From Curtobacterium sp. VKM Ac-1393 (GTDB lineage: Bacteria; Actinomycetota; Actinomycetes; Actinomycetales; Microbacteriaceae): a stretch of DNA of 64,000 nt. The notes below the pieces were generated by a model. The model was not told the DNA's origin and did no database searches. It saw nothing but the letters and a program-made list of their open reading frames with translations. Shown here piece by piece: positions 42,525-51,440 of the stretch. Within the stretch, counting starts at the first letter, position 1. Every line of letters begins with the position of its first letter. The translations under genes were made by a program, and so were the position numbers. The stretch lies in assembly GCF_015350995.1 (NCBI RefSeq), contig NZ_JADKRW010000003.1, positions 62,001 to 126,000 of the forward strand, read 5' to 3'.

Positions 42525-43823
42525 GTGCAACCACACGCCACGACCAGGACTGCGGCATCGGTGAGCCGACGCTCGTTCCTGCTCGGAGCCGGCGGCATCG
42601 CAGGCGGGCTCGCGCTCGCCGGGTGCGCCCCGATCGGGTCCTCGAGCGCCAAGCCGGAGACCATCACGTTCTACGTCTCGAAGCCCGAGGTCATCGGGTA
42701 CTTCGACGACGTCATCGCGCGGTTCCACGACAGCCAGTCGAAGGTGCGGGTCGTCCGCGACTCGACCTCGAGCATGTCCGCGAACTTCGTCCGGAACCGC
42801 CCACCGGACCTCGGCTGCTGGAACTACAACTTCTCGGTCGTGCCGTTCGTCGAACACGGTGCGCTGACGGACCTGTCCGATCTGCCGCAGGCCGACACGA
42901 TCAACCCCGACCTGTGGCCGCTCATGGAGCAGACCGCCGACTACCCGGGACGCAAGAGCGCCCTGCCGTACTCGGTGACCGCCGCCTCGGTGATCTACAA
43001 CAAGGCGCTGTTCGCCGACCAGGGCCTCGAGGTCCCGACCACGTGGAGCGAGTTCGCCGACCTGTGCGAGCGGCTGCAGAAAGCCGAGATCGCCCCGATC
43101 TACGGCACGTTCAAGGACAACTGGACGATCGCGCAGGGCATGTTCGACTACACGGTCGGCGGCGCGATCGACACCCCGAAGACGTTCTCGGCGCTCCGCG
43201 ACGAGGGCACGAAGGTCGGCAAGGACTCGTCCGTGTCGTTCGAGAAGGACTTCCGGACGCCGATGGAGCGCATGACCCTGCTGCGCGCCTGGCACCAGGA
43301 CGGTGCCGCCAGCCGCGGGTACGGCGACGGCAACCTCGCCTTCGCACAGGGCAAGGCCGCGATGTACCTGCAGGGGCCGTGGGCGCTCGGCGAGATCGCG
43401 AAGACGAACAAGGACATGGACCTCGGCACCTTCCCGCTGCCCGTCACCGACGACGCGGCGGACAACAAGGTCCGGGTGAACGTCGATCTGGCGCTCTGGA
43501 TCCCGGAGGCGTCCCGCAAGCAGGAGGCCGCCCGCGAGTTCCTGACGTACCTGACGCAGTCGAAGGTCAACGACCGGTACAACGCCGACAACAACGGCTT
43601 CGGCGTGCGGAAGGACGCTCCCCCCGCGTCGAACCCGGCGCTGGCCGGCATGCAGTCGTACTACGACGACGCAGCCTTCTACCTCGGCGCCTCGCAGCTC
43701 ATCCCCGCCGAGATCCCGGTCGCGAACTACGCGCAGTCGATCGCCTTCGGCGGCGACCCGCAGCGCCAGCTCCGCACCCTCGACGCCGACTGGGCGCGTC
43801 TCGCGCTCCGCACGGCAGCGTAA
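42525..43823 (+). CDS. Sugar ABC transporter substrate-binding lipoprotein (alpha-glucoside importer)
   Basis: A 432-residue family-1 solute-binding protein. VSRRSFLLGAGGIAGG is a Tat-type signal, and LAGC is the lipobox, so it is folded before export and then lipidated. SVIYNKALFADQGLEVPTTW at ~155 and LAFAQGKAAMYLQGPWALGE at ~265 are family blocks. It feeds the two permeases downstream; as in the rhamnoside operon no ATPase is encoded here. GTG start at 42525 with GGAGACG upstream. The sugar is inferred to be an alpha-glucoside from the GH13 gene in the operon. Confidence 0.9.
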   Translation: MQPHATTRTAASVSRRSFLLGAGGIAGGLALAGCAPIGSSSAKPETITFYVSKPEVIGYFDDVIARFHDSQSKVRVVRDSTSSMSANFVRNRPPDLGCWNYNFSVVPFVEHGALTDLSDLPQADTINPDLWPLMEQTADYPGRKSALPYSVTAASVIYNKALFADQGLEVPTTWSEFADLCERLQKAEIAPIYGTFKDNWTIAQGMFDYTVGGAIDTPKTFSALRDEGTKVGKDSSVSFEKDFRTPMERMTLLRAWHQDGAASRGYGDGNLAFAQGKAAMYLQGPWALGEIAKTNKDMDLGTFPLPVTDDAADNKVRVNVDLALWIPEASRKQEAAREFLTYLTQSKVNDRYNADNNGFGVRKDAPPASNPALAGMQSYYDDAAFYLGASQLIPAEIPVANYAQSIAFGGDPQRQLRTLDADWARLALRTAA

Positions 43824-43834
43824 GGAGACGTCCC

Positions 43835-44782
43835 ATGGCAACCACGACCACTGAATCCATCACGACGGCGGACCGCCGCCGACGTGGCGGAGCCGCCCCG
43901 GGCCTCCCGGCCGTCCCCCACAAGCGAAAGCGGATCGAACCGATCTTCCTGGGGTTCCTGCTCCCCACCCTGCTGCTCTTCACGCTCGCGATCACGTTGC
44001 CGGCCGTGATGGGCATCGTGCTCAGCTTCACGAACTCCGTCGGGTTCGGCGAGTTCCGGTTCATCGGGCTCACGAACTACGTCGCGGTGTTCTCCGATCC
44101 GGCGATCCTGCAGGCGTACCTGTTCACGCTCGGGTTCTCGCTCGTCACCGTGATCGTCGTCAACGCGGTCGCGTTCCTGCTCGCCATCGCCCTGACCTCG
44201 AAGATCCGCGGCAAGATCGCCCTCCGCGCGGTGTTCGTGCTGCCGATGGTGATCTCCGGCATCGTCATCGCCTACGTGTTCTCGTTCCTCTTCGCGAACA
44301 GCCTGCCGGCCCTGGCAAGTGCCATCGGGTTCGGGCCGCTCGAGCAGAGCATCCTGGCGAACCCCGACCTGGCGTGGGTCGCCATCGTGATCGTCACCGC
44401 GTGGCAGGCCATCCCGTCGACGCTCCTCATCTACATCGCCGGCGTGCTGTCGATCCCGGGTGAGGTCTACGAAGCGGCCGCCCTCGACGGCGCCAGCGCC
44501 TGGCGCCAGCTGATCTCGATCACCGCGCCCCTGACGGCCGGCTACATCCTGATAAACCTGGTGATCGGGTTCAAGAACTTCCTGAACTCGTACGACATCA
44601 TCGTCGGCCTGACCGACGGTGGCCCCGGCACCTCGACCACCAGCGTCGCGATGTCGATCTTCAAGGGCTTCAACGGCGGCGACTACGCCTACCAGATGGC
44701 CAACGCCACGATCTTCTTCGTCATCGCGGTCGTCATCGCCGTGATCCAGCTGCGGGCGACCCGCGGGAAGGCAGCGCTCTGA
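43835..44782 (+). CDS. Sugar ABC transporter permease (MalF type)
   Basis: A 315-residue six-helix permease: FLGFLLPTLLLFTLAITLPA first; EAA loop GEVYEAAALDGASAWRQLIS at ~208. ATG at 43835 with AAGGAGA upstream. The 3' end shares one base with the next permease (TGATG). Confidence 0.92.
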   Translation: MATTTTESITTADRRRRGGAAPGLPAVPHKRKRIEPIFLGFLLPTLLLFTLAITLPAVMGIVLSFTNSVGFGEFRFIGLTNYVAVFSDPAILQAYLFTLGFSLVTVIVVNAVAFLLAIALTSKIRGKIALRAVFVLPMVISGIVIAYVFSFLFANSLPALASAIGFGPLEQSILANPDLAWVAIVIVTAWQAIPSTLLIYIAGVLSIPGEVYEAAALDGASAWRQLISITAPLTAGYILINLVIGFKNFLNSYDIIVGLTDGGPGTSTTSVAMSIFKGFNGGDYAYQMANATIFFVIAVVIAVIQLRATRGKAAL

Positions 44783-45687
44783 TGACCATCCAGACACCCC
44801 TCCGTCCGGAGACGACGAAGACGGGCAGCATCCGGTCGGTCGACGCCGACCGGACCGCCGGCCGACGGGGCGGCCGCTCGAACTGGCCCGTCACCGTCGT
44901 CCTCGTCCTCTGCGCGCTCTCGATCCTGGTGCCGCTCTACGTCACCCTGACGATGGCGTTCAAGACGACCGGCCAGGCGGTCGACGGCAACGCGTTCTCG
45001 CTGCCGGCCCCCTTCAGCGTCGACGGATTCGTGCAGGCGTGGGAGCTCACCGACTTCCCGCGGGCGTTCGGCGTCTCGGTGCTCGTCGCCGCGATCACCG
45101 TCGTCGGCACGATCCTGCTCGCGTCGTTCACGGCGTTCGCGATCGCCCGGAACTGGGACCGCCGACTGTTCCGCTGGTCGTTCTTCTACCTGCTGGCCGC
45201 GATGTTCCTGCCGTTCCCGGTGCTCGCGCTGTCGCAGGTGAAGCTCACCGGGCTCGCCCACCTGGACAACCCGTTCGGCGTCGCGATCCTGCACGTCATG
45301 TTCCAGCTGTCGTTCAGCGTGCTGCTCTTCACCGCGTTCCTGCGGTCGATCCCCGCCGAGCTCGAGGAGAGCGCCCGCATCGACGGCGCGAGCACCGGCC
45401 AGGTGTTCTGGCGACTCGTGTTCCCGCTGCTCGCACCGATGAGCGCCACCGTCGGAATCTTCGCGTTCCTGGCGTCGTGGAACGACTTCGTGATGCCGTC
45501 GCTGATCACCTCGGACCCGGCGCTGCAGACCCTGCCGGTGCTGCAGCAGATGTTCCAGACGCAGTTCAGCAACAACTACAACGTGTCGTTCGCCTCGTAC
45601 CTGATGGCCATGGCACCGGCGATCATCGTCTACCTCGTCACCCAGCGATGGGTGATGGCCGGTGTGACGCAGGGCGCCATCAAGTGA
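44782..45687 (+). CDS. Sugar ABC transporter permease (MalG type)
   Basis: A 301-residue permease with six helices, first WPVTVVLVLCALSILVPLYV; EAA loop AELEESARIDGASTGQVFWR at ~195. ATG overlaps the previous stop by one base. It pairs with the 315-residue permease. Confidence 0.92.
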   Translation: MTIQTPLRPETTKTGSIRSVDADRTAGRRGGRSNWPVTVVLVLCALSILVPLYVTLTMAFKTTGQAVDGNAFSLPAPFSVDGFVQAWELTDFPRAFGVSVLVAAITVVGTILLASFTAFAIARNWDRRLFRWSFFYLLAAMFLPFPVLALSQVKLTGLAHLDNPFGVAILHVMFQLSFSVLLFTAFLRSIPAELEESARIDGASTGQVFWRLVFPLLAPMSATVGIFAFLASWNDFVMPSLITSDPALQTLPVLQQMFQTQFSNNYNVSFASYLMAMAPAIIVYLVTQRWVMAGVTQGAIK

Positions 45688-45776
45688 GCGCCCCGGCCGA
45701 CACAGCCGACCCGGCCGCCCCGGCCGCCCCGGCCGCCCCGACCACCGCCCAGACCAGCAACCACGAAAGGCCCGTC

Positions 45777-47438
45777 GTGACCGACACCCTCGCCCAGCCC
45801 GCCACCACCACCACCGACGAGACCTGGTGGCGCCAGGCGAGCGTCTACCAGATCTACCCGCGCTCCTTCGCGGACGCGAACGGCGACGGCATCGGGGACC
45901 TGCCCGGCATCACCGAGCGCGTGCCGTACCTGGCGTCGCTCGGTGTCGAGGCCGTCTGGCTCAGCCCGTTCTACCCGTCCGCGCTGGCCGACGGCGGCTA
46001 CGACGTCGACGACTACCGCGACGTCGACCCGAAGCTCGGCACCCTCGACGACTTCGACCGGATGGTCGAGGCGCTGCACGCCGCGGGCATCCGGGTGATC
46101 GTCGACGTGGTCCCGAACCACACGAGCGACCGCCACGAGTGGTTCCGCGAGGCGCTCTCCGCGCCGAAGGGCTCCCCGGCGCGAGACCGGTACGTCTTCC
46201 GCGACGGCACCGGGCCGTCCGGCGAGCAGGCTCCGGCCGACTGGATCTCGATCTTCGGCGGCCCGGCGTGGACCGCGGTCGGCGACGGCCAGTGGTACCT
46301 GCACTCCTTCGCCAAGGAGCAGCCCGACCTGAACTGGGCAAACCGCGAGGTCCGCGACGACTTCCTGCACACCCTGCGCTTCTGGTCGGACCGCGGCGTC
46401 GACGGCTTCCGCATCGACGTCGCCCACGGGCTCGCGAAGGACCTGCCCTCCGGCGCCCTGCCGACCTGGGCGGAGCTCGCCGAGATCCCGAAGGACGGCT
46501 CGCACCCGCTGTGGGACCGCGACGACGTGCACGAGATCTACGCCGAGTGGCGGACCGTGTTCAACGAGTACACCCCGGCTCGCACTGCGGTCGCCGAGGC
46601 CTGGGTCGCCGCCGACCGCCGCGCCCGGTACGCCAGCGCCGACGGTCTGGGCCAGGCGTTCAACTTCGACCTGCTCGAGGCCGACTTCGAGGCCGGTTCG
46701 TTCAAGGAGATCATCGAGTTCAACCTCGGCCTGGCCGAGCAGTCCGGGTCGTCGACCACGTGGGTGTTCTCGAACCACGACGTCGTCCGGCACGCCACCC
46801 GCTACGCGCTGCCGGCGCGGAACGGCTCTCCCGACAAGCAGGGCGGTGCGTGGCTGCTCGCCGGCGGTTCGCAGGACGCCCTCGACCGCTCGCTCGGGCT
46901 GCGGCGGGCGCAGGCCGCGACCCTGCTCGAGCTCGCGCTGCCCGGCTCCGCCTACCTGTACCAGGGCGAGGAGCTCGGTCTGCACGAGGTCGGCGACATC
47001 CCCGACGCCGACCGTCAGGACCCCGCGTTCTTCCGGAACCCGGGCGTCGACGTCGGCCGCGACGGCTGCCGCGTCCCGATCCCGTGGACGCGGTCCGGCC
47101 CGTCGTTCGGCTTCGGCTCCGGCACCGCGCACCTGCCGCAGCCGGCGTGGTTCGGGGACACGAGCGTCGAAGCCGAGGAGGCCGACCCCGACTCGACCCT
47201 GCACCTGTACCGGAAGGCCCTCGGGCTGCGCGGCCAGCTGCAGTCCGAGGAACACCTGGAGTGGCTCGAGACCGGCCGCGACGACGTGCTCGCGTTCCGT
47301 CGACCGAACGGCTGGACGAGCGTGACGGTGTTCGGCGACGAACCCTACGAACTCCCCGCCGGCGAGCTGCTGCTCGCCTCGGCGCCGGTGGCAGACGGCG
47401 CCCTGACGGGCGTGGGGACGGCCTGGCTGCGTTCCTGA
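45777..47438 (+). CDS. GH13 alpha-glucosidase (oligo-1,6-glucosidase-like)
   Basis: A 553-residue intracellular GH13 enzyme that hydrolyses imported alpha-glucosides. Conserved regions in order: DVVPNHTSDRHEWF (~105), GVDGFRIDVAHGLAKD with the nucleophile Asp (~207), TAVAEAWVAADRR with the acid/base Glu (~267), and FSNHDVVRHATRY with the transition-state Asp (~325). QIYPRSFADANGDGIGDLPG opens the barrel. The GTG at 45777 has GAAAGG upstream and is preferred; a GTG at 45684 in frame overlaps the permease stop and would add 31 Ala/Pro-rich residues. Ends the operon before a terminator hairpin. Confidence 0.9.
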   Translation: MTDTLAQPATTTTDETWWRQASVYQIYPRSFADANGDGIGDLPGITERVPYLASLGVEAVWLSPFYPSALADGGYDVDDYRDVDPKLGTLDDFDRMVEALHAAGIRVIVDVVPNHTSDRHEWFREALSAPKGSPARDRYVFRDGTGPSGEQAPADWISIFGGPAWTAVGDGQWYLHSFAKEQPDLNWANREVRDDFLHTLRFWSDRGVDGFRIDVAHGLAKDLPSGALPTWAELAEIPKDGSHPLWDRDDVHEIYAEWRTVFNEYTPARTAVAEAWVAADRRARYASADGLGQAFNFDLLEADFEAGSFKEIIEFNLGLAEQSGSSTTWVFSNHDVVRHATRYALPARNGSPDKQGGAWLLAGGSQDALDRSLGLRRAQAATLLELALPGSAYLYQGEELGLHEVGDIPDADRQDPAFFRNPGVDVGRDGCRVPIPWTRSGPSFGFGSGTAHLPQPAWFGDTSVEAEEADPDSTLHLYRKALGLRGQLQSEEHLEWLETGRDDVLAFRRPNGWTSVTVFGDEPYELPAGELLLASAPVADGALTGVGTAWLRS

Positions 47439-47469
47439 CGCAGGGTGCGCGTCGTGGACGCGACCAGGT

Positions 47470-47517
47470 GGCGGACGGGAGGCTCGTGGCTGGCAGGCCA
47501 CGGGCCTCCCGTCCGCC
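47470..47517. terminator. Terminator hairpin, GACGGGAGGC family copy 4
   Basis: 21-bp stem GGCGGACGGGAGGC continuing TCGTGGC and its complement with one G-T pair, 6-nt loop, starting 32 bp behind the glucosidase stop. Confidence 0.8.
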
Positions 47518-47583
47518 GTGGGGTCACCATCTCGGGCCGCGACCAGCGGCCGAGACGTCAGCCGCTGCCGGTAGGGTCGCCGC

Positions 47584-48519
47584 ATGAGCGGGGCGACCAT
47601 CAGCGTGCAGGACTTCGTCATGCGGTTCGGGGACCGGAACGTGGTCGACGGACTGTCGTTCGACATCGCCTCCGGCGAGACGTTCGGCCTGCTCGGCAGC
47701 AACGGCTCCGGCAAGACCACGACGATCCGCGCCCTGCTCGGCATCACCACGCCCACCTCCGGCAGGCTCACCATCGACGGTCAGCCCTACCGGCCGGCCA
47801 CCGGCGGCATCGGGTACCTGCCCGAGGAACGCGGCCTGTACCGCAAGGAATCCGTCATCGACGTGATGTCGTACTTCGGACGACTCCGCGGTCTGCGCGC
47901 CTCCGAGGCCATCGCGTGGAGCATGGACTACCTCGCCCGCGTCGGCCTGGCCGACCGTGCCAAGCTCCGCGTCGACAAGCTCTCCGGCGGGCAGCAGCAG
48001 AAGGTGCAGCTCGGCATCACGATCATGGACCGGCCGCGGCTGCTCATCCTCGACGAACCCACGAAGGGCCTCGACCCCGTCAACCGACGGCTGCTGCTCG
48101 ACCTGGTCGACGAACGGAAGGCCGACGGTGCGACCGTCATCCTCGTCACCCACCACATGGACGAGGTCGAGCGGCTCTGCGACCGGATCCTGCTGCTCAA
48201 GGACGGCACCGCTGCCGCCTACGGGTCGATCCCCGACGTGCAGGATGCCTTCGGCGGTGCCGTCGCCCGAGTCGGCCTCGACGGACCGGTCCCCCGCTCG
48301 CCGCTCTACGAGCTCGCGCGACACGAGGGGCACGTCGCCTACCTCGTGCCCACGTCCGCCGCGGCTCCGGACGGCGCCGACATCCTCGCTGCCCTCGTCG
48401 CCGAGGGCGTGCGGGTCACAGCGTTCGAGATGCGCCGGATCCCGCTCGACGAGATCTTCGTGCAGGTCTACGGCCATGACGCGCTCGCAGCGGCTTCGGT
48501 GGACGGGGTCGCCGCATGA
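47584..48519 (+). CDS. ABC transporter ATP-binding protein (NatA type)
   Basis: A 311-residue ATPase: Walker A GSNGSGKTTTIRALLG at ~39, signature KLSGGQQQKVQLGITIM at ~138, Walker B LLILDEPTKGLDPVN at ~159, H-loop THHMDEVERLC. The C-terminal domain and GIGYLPEERGLYRKE Q-loop neighbourhood resemble NatA, the ATPase of a Na+ extrusion system, as does the permease that follows. It overlaps that gene by ATGA. Regulation is not visible; ATG at 47584 follows GTAGGGT. Confidence 0.88.
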   Translation: MSGATISVQDFVMRFGDRNVVDGLSFDIASGETFGLLGSNGSGKTTTIRALLGITTPTSGRLTIDGQPYRPATGGIGYLPEERGLYRKESVIDVMSYFGRLRGLRASEAIAWSMDYLARVGLADRAKLRVDKLSGGQQQKVQLGITIMDRPRLLILDEPTKGLDPVNRRLLLDLVDERKADGATVILVTHHMDEVERLCDRILLLKDGTAAAYGSIPDVQDAFGGAVARVGLDGPVPRSPLYELARHEGHVAYLVPTSAAAPDGADILAALVAEGVRVTAFEMRRIPLDEIFVQVYGHDALAAASVDGVAA

Positions 48520-49736
48520 GCAGGCTCGGCACCGTCGTCCGGTTCGAGTTCGTCCGCGCGGTCAAGAAGCCCGCGTTCTGGATCGGCACGCTCGCGCTGC
48601 CGGTCGTCATCGTCATCGTGTCCCTGCTCGTCGGCATCGGACAGGCGGCCGGCGCCGACTCGGTCGTCTCGGGCTCGTCGGCCACGAAGACCCCGTTCCG
48701 CTACGTCGACCACTCCGGGCTGGTGTCCGAGTCCGTCGCGGCGAAGTGGGGCGGGTCGCCGTCCACCGACGCGGGCGCGGACCGCGCCGCCGTGCGCTCC
48801 GGCGCCCTCGACGCGTTCATCGAGTTCCCCGCGTCACCGTCCACCACCGCGATCCGGGTCGACGCCGCCGACCGCGGCCTGTTCGCGAACGGCGGGTACT
48901 CATCACTCGCCGAACGGGTGCTCGAGCAGAGCGTCGCCGCGACCGTCGACGACCCCGAGACCGTCCAGCTCCTGCGCTCCCCACCGGCCACCGACCTGAC
49001 GACCTACGCCGACGGGCAGGTCGCGCCCGGCTGGCTGTCGATCGTGCCGCCGTTCCTGTACGTCGCCGCCTTCTTCGGGCTCGTCATCCTGCTCGCCGCG
49101 CGCATGGTGACCGTCGTGGTCGAGGAGAAGGAGAACCGCATCTCCGAGATGATCCTGACGACTGTCACCGCCGGAGACCTGATCCGCGGCAAGGTGATCG
49201 CGATGCTGCTGGTCGGGTTCGTGCAGGTCGGCGTGTTCGTCGTGCCGGGGTTGATCGGGATGCTCGCGGCGCTGCCGCTGATCGCCTCGCAGCTGGGCGG
49301 GCTGACGATCGACCCGTGGCGGATGCTCGTCGGCGCGCTGCTGCTCATCGGCGGCGTGCTGCTGGCGTCCGGGCTGTTCGTCGCCGTCGGTGCCGCGGTG
49401 CCGTCGATCAAGGACGCCTCGGCGCTGCAGTCGGCTGCGATCTTCGCCCTGATCATCCCGGTCTACGCGGCGTTCTTCGTGATGACCACCCCGTCGTCCC
49501 CCGTCGCGGCGTTCTTCACGTACTTCCCGACGTTCACACCCATCACCGCCATGGTGCGGAACGCCGTCGGCTCGCTGAGCGTCGTCGAGTCGGTGGTCTG
49601 CATCGTCGAGGTGTTCGTCGCCGCCGGCCTGCTGCTGTGGTTCGCCGAGTACCTGTTCCGGCACTCGGTCGCGCAGTACGGGTCGAAGGTGACGTTGCGG
49701 CAGATCGTGTCGTGGCGGCGGCCGACTGCCCGCTGA
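48516..49736 (+). CDS. ABC transporter permease (NatB/ABC-2 type)
   Basis: A 406-residue permease. One N-terminal helix (IGTLALPVVIVIVSLLVGIG), a large extracytoplasmic domain (~45-170), then five helices from LSIVPPFLYVAAFFGLVILL. VEEKENRISEMILTTVTAGDLIRGK is the ABC-2/NatB coupling motif. With the ATPase upstream it forms an exporter for sodium, antibiotic or peptide; substrate undecided. Followed by a GC-rich tandem repeat rather than a hairpin terminator. Confidence 0.87.
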   Translation: MSRLGTVVRFEFVRAVKKPAFWIGTLALPVVIVIVSLLVGIGQAAGADSVVSGSSATKTPFRYVDHSGLVSESVAAKWGGSPSTDAGADRAAVRSGALDAFIEFPASPSTTAIRVDAADRGLFANGGYSSLAERVLEQSVAATVDDPETVQLLRSPPATDLTTYADGQVAPGWLSIVPPFLYVAAFFGLVILLAARMVTVVVEEKENRISEMILTTVTAGDLIRGKVIAMLLVGFVQVGVFVVPGLIGMLAALPLIASQLGGLTIDPWRMLVGALLLIGGVLLASGLFVAVGAAVPSIKDASALQSAAIFALIIPVYAAFFVMTTPSSPVAAFFTYFPTFTPITAMVRNAVGSLSVVESVVCIVEVFVAAGLLLWFAEYLFRHSVAQYGSKVTLRQIVSWRRPTAR

Positions 49737-49748
49737 TCGGTCACGCGC

Positions 49749-49816
49749 GGGGTCTGCGCGCCGGGGTCTGCGCGCCGGGGTCGGCGCGCCGGGTCGGCGC
49801 GCCGGGTCTGCGCGCT
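49749..49816 (+). repeat. GC-rich tandem minisatellite, five 13-14 bp units
   Basis: Five units of the type GGGGTCTGCGCGCC, 14, 14, 14, 13 and 13 bp, with TCT/TCG variation, between the convergent permease gene and the winged-helix gene. Each unit contains GCGCGCC, so alternative pairings are possible. Confidence 0.88.
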
Positions 49817-49819
49817 GGC

Positions 49820-50140
49820 TCAGTCCGGCGGCGATGCGTCGGCGATGCGTCGCAGCGCATCGAGGTGGGCCGCCCACACGGCACGGCCCCGCGCGGTGAG
49901 CGTCAACGAGGTCCTCGGCGTCTTGCCGACGAACCCCTTGCCCACCGTCACGTAGCCGGCGTCCTCGAGCGACGACATCTGCTTGCTCAGCACCGAGTCG
50001 CTGACCTCGACCGCGTCACGGACCTCGCGGAAGCCGAGCGTGCCAGCCCGGGCGAGCGCCGCGACGACCGAGAACCGCACCGGGTGCAGCAGCAGGTCGT
50101 CGAGCTCGTGGCGTGGGTGCGTCTGCGCGACGGCGGTCAC
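49820..50140 (-). CDS. Winged-helix transcriptional regulator
   Basis: A 106-residue DNA-binding protein of the HTH_34/MarR-like winged-helix type: HPVRFSVVAALARAGTLGFR, EVRDAVEVSDSVLSKQMSSL at ~45 as the recognition region, then EDAGYVTVGKGFVGKTPRTS wing and a C-terminal helix. Such proteins repress the membrane-protein gene next to them. GTG start at 50140, overlapping the stop of that gene (GTGA), so both are on one message. Likely binds the 10-bp-arm inverted repeat at 50600-50630. Confidence 0.82.
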   Translation of the reverse strand: MTAVAQTHPRHELDDLLLHPVRFSVVAALARAGTLGFREVRDAVEVSDSVLSKQMSSLEDAGYVTVGKGFVGKTPRTSLTLTARGRAVWAAHLDALRRIADASPPD

Positions 50141-50571
50141 GATCTCGCCTCCCAGGCAGCACAGGCGAGGGAGACGACCAGGATGAGCCCGGACGTGATG
50201 CCCGACCAGAGGACCGAGCCGTGGACCCACCCGACCACGGCGATCGCGCCGATGTAGGTCACGGTCCAGCTCGCGATGTACACGGTCCACCGTCGGCTGC
50301 GAGCGAAGGCGGACCGCCCCCGGATCCCGATCATGAAGAACACGAGGAGCGCGAACAAGGCGGCCAGCGTCCCGACGTAGACCGCTGCGAAGGCGTCGCC
50401 GGTGGTGAGCCCCATGCCGAGCGTGCCGAGTGCCGTGGCCACCCCGAGCGCGGTGATGAACGTGATGTACGGCCACCGGACCGCGTCGTGTGCCCGCCGG
50501 GTGATCCGGTCAGCGTGCTCGAGCAGTCGGGCAGCTTCAGCCGGGCCGGGTCGTGCGGTGATGTGTTCCAT
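50137..50571 (-). CDS. Membrane protein cotranscribed with the winged-helix regulator
   Basis: A 144-residue four-helix membrane protein: ITFITALGVATALGTLGMGL, YVGTLAALFALLVFFMIGIR, VYIASWTVTYIGAIAVVGWV and LWSGITSGLILVVSLACAAW. The N-terminal ~30 residues are cytoplasmic. The pairing of a small winged-helix regulator with a DUF-type membrane protein is common in actinobacteria, but no function is known. ATG at 50571 follows GAGGGGAC. Confidence 0.72.
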   Translation of the reverse strand: MEHITARPGPAEAARLLEHADRITRRAHDAVRWPYITFITALGVATALGTLGMGLTTGDAFAAVYVGTLAALFALLVFFMIGIRGRSAFARSRRWTVYIASWTVTYIGAIAVVGWVHGSVLWSGITSGLILVVSLACAAWEARS

Positions 50572-50593
50572 GGTGTCCCCTCTGGTTGACACC

Positions 50594-50630
50594 ATCATCG
50601 CAAGCACTTTCCAATTTGGCAAGTGCTTGC
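50594..50630 (-). promoter_or_regulatory. Promoter and operator for the membrane-protein/winged-helix pair
   Basis: On the minus strand TTGCCA (50622-50617), 17-bp spacer, GATGAT (50599-50594) form a -35/-10 pair. The perfect inverted repeat GCAAGCACTT-N11-AAGTGCTTGC spans 50600-50630 and covers -35 and spacer, so a bound repressor would block the promoter. Confidence 0.65.
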
Positions 50631-50635
50631 CGGAA

Positions 50636-51337
50636 TCACATGTGGTTCTGCTGCGGTTGCTGCTGGGGTTGCTGTGGCTGTGTCCGTTGCTGCGGTCGGG
50701 GCGCTTCGCGCTCGGGGACGGCGGCGTCGAGGTCCCAGGACGGCAGTTCGTGTTGCTTCCAGCCCTGTCGGAGCGTCCGGACCGACCGGTCGAACTCGAC
50801 CAGCACGTCGATGTGCGGACGGACGAGCATCTGGATCTGCAGCCCCTCGTACACGGCGAGCAGCTGCGTGGCGGCCTGGTAGGCGGGGATGCCGGACTCC
50901 TCGACACCGGAGTCGAAGTCACGCTGCAACCCGTTCGCCAGTTGCTCGACGTACTCGTCGAACCGCTTGCGGAAGAGCTCCGCGAACCCCGACTCCGAGC
51001 TGGCGATGGTGATGACGCCGGCGAGCACGCGGACGAGCCCGGGGTCCGCGACATCCTCGGCCAGGGTCAGTCGGACGTGGTCGATCGTGCACGCCGGAGG
51101 GGCCTTCCGCCGCGTGCCCCGCAGCTGCGTCCAGCGGTCGTAGGTCACCAGGAGCAGTGCTTCCCACGCGGGGAACAGCCGCTGCACGGTCTCGAGCGAC
51201 AGACCGGCGACCTCGGCGATGACCGATGCGTCGACCACGTCGAACGGGTGGAGCCGGTAGGCACGGATGGCCCCCCGGACGATGCGCTCGGCGAGGGACT
51301 CGTCGTCCTCGACGCGTTCGTCGTGCTGGGGTTCCAT
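50636..51337 (-). CDS. TetR-family-like transcriptional regulator
   Basis: A 233-residue regulator. Residues ~15-65 form a TetR helix-turn-helix (IVRGAIRAYRLHPFDVVDAS and VIAEVAGLSLETVQRLFPAW), the rest is an all-helical ligand domain, and the last ~25 residues are a Gln/Pro-rich tail (PQQRTQPQQPQQQPQQNHM). ATG at 51337 (MEPQHDERV) is preferred; the frame extends to 51367. It is 65 bp upstream of the membrane-protein gene on the same strand and behind pnuC. Target genes cannot be told. Confidence 0.8.
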   Translation of the reverse strand: MEPQHDERVEDDESLAERIVRGAIRAYRLHPFDVVDASVIAEVAGLSLETVQRLFPAWEALLLVTYDRWTQLRGTRRKAPPACTIDHVRLTLAEDVADPGLVRVLAGVITIASSESGFAELFRKRFDEYVEQLANGLQRDFDSGVEESGIPAYQAATQLLAVYEGLQIQMLVRPHIDVLVEFDRSVRTLRQGWKQHELPSWDLDAAVPEREAPRPQQRTQPQQPQQQPQQNHM

Positions 51338-51440
51338 TGGACCATCCCATCGTGAGCAGGACTCCATTGTCGCGTCCCAGACCGAGGGACGTCACATCCG
51401 GCCCGGATCGTCGCGGACTCAGTCGTCGGCCCCGGGTCGC

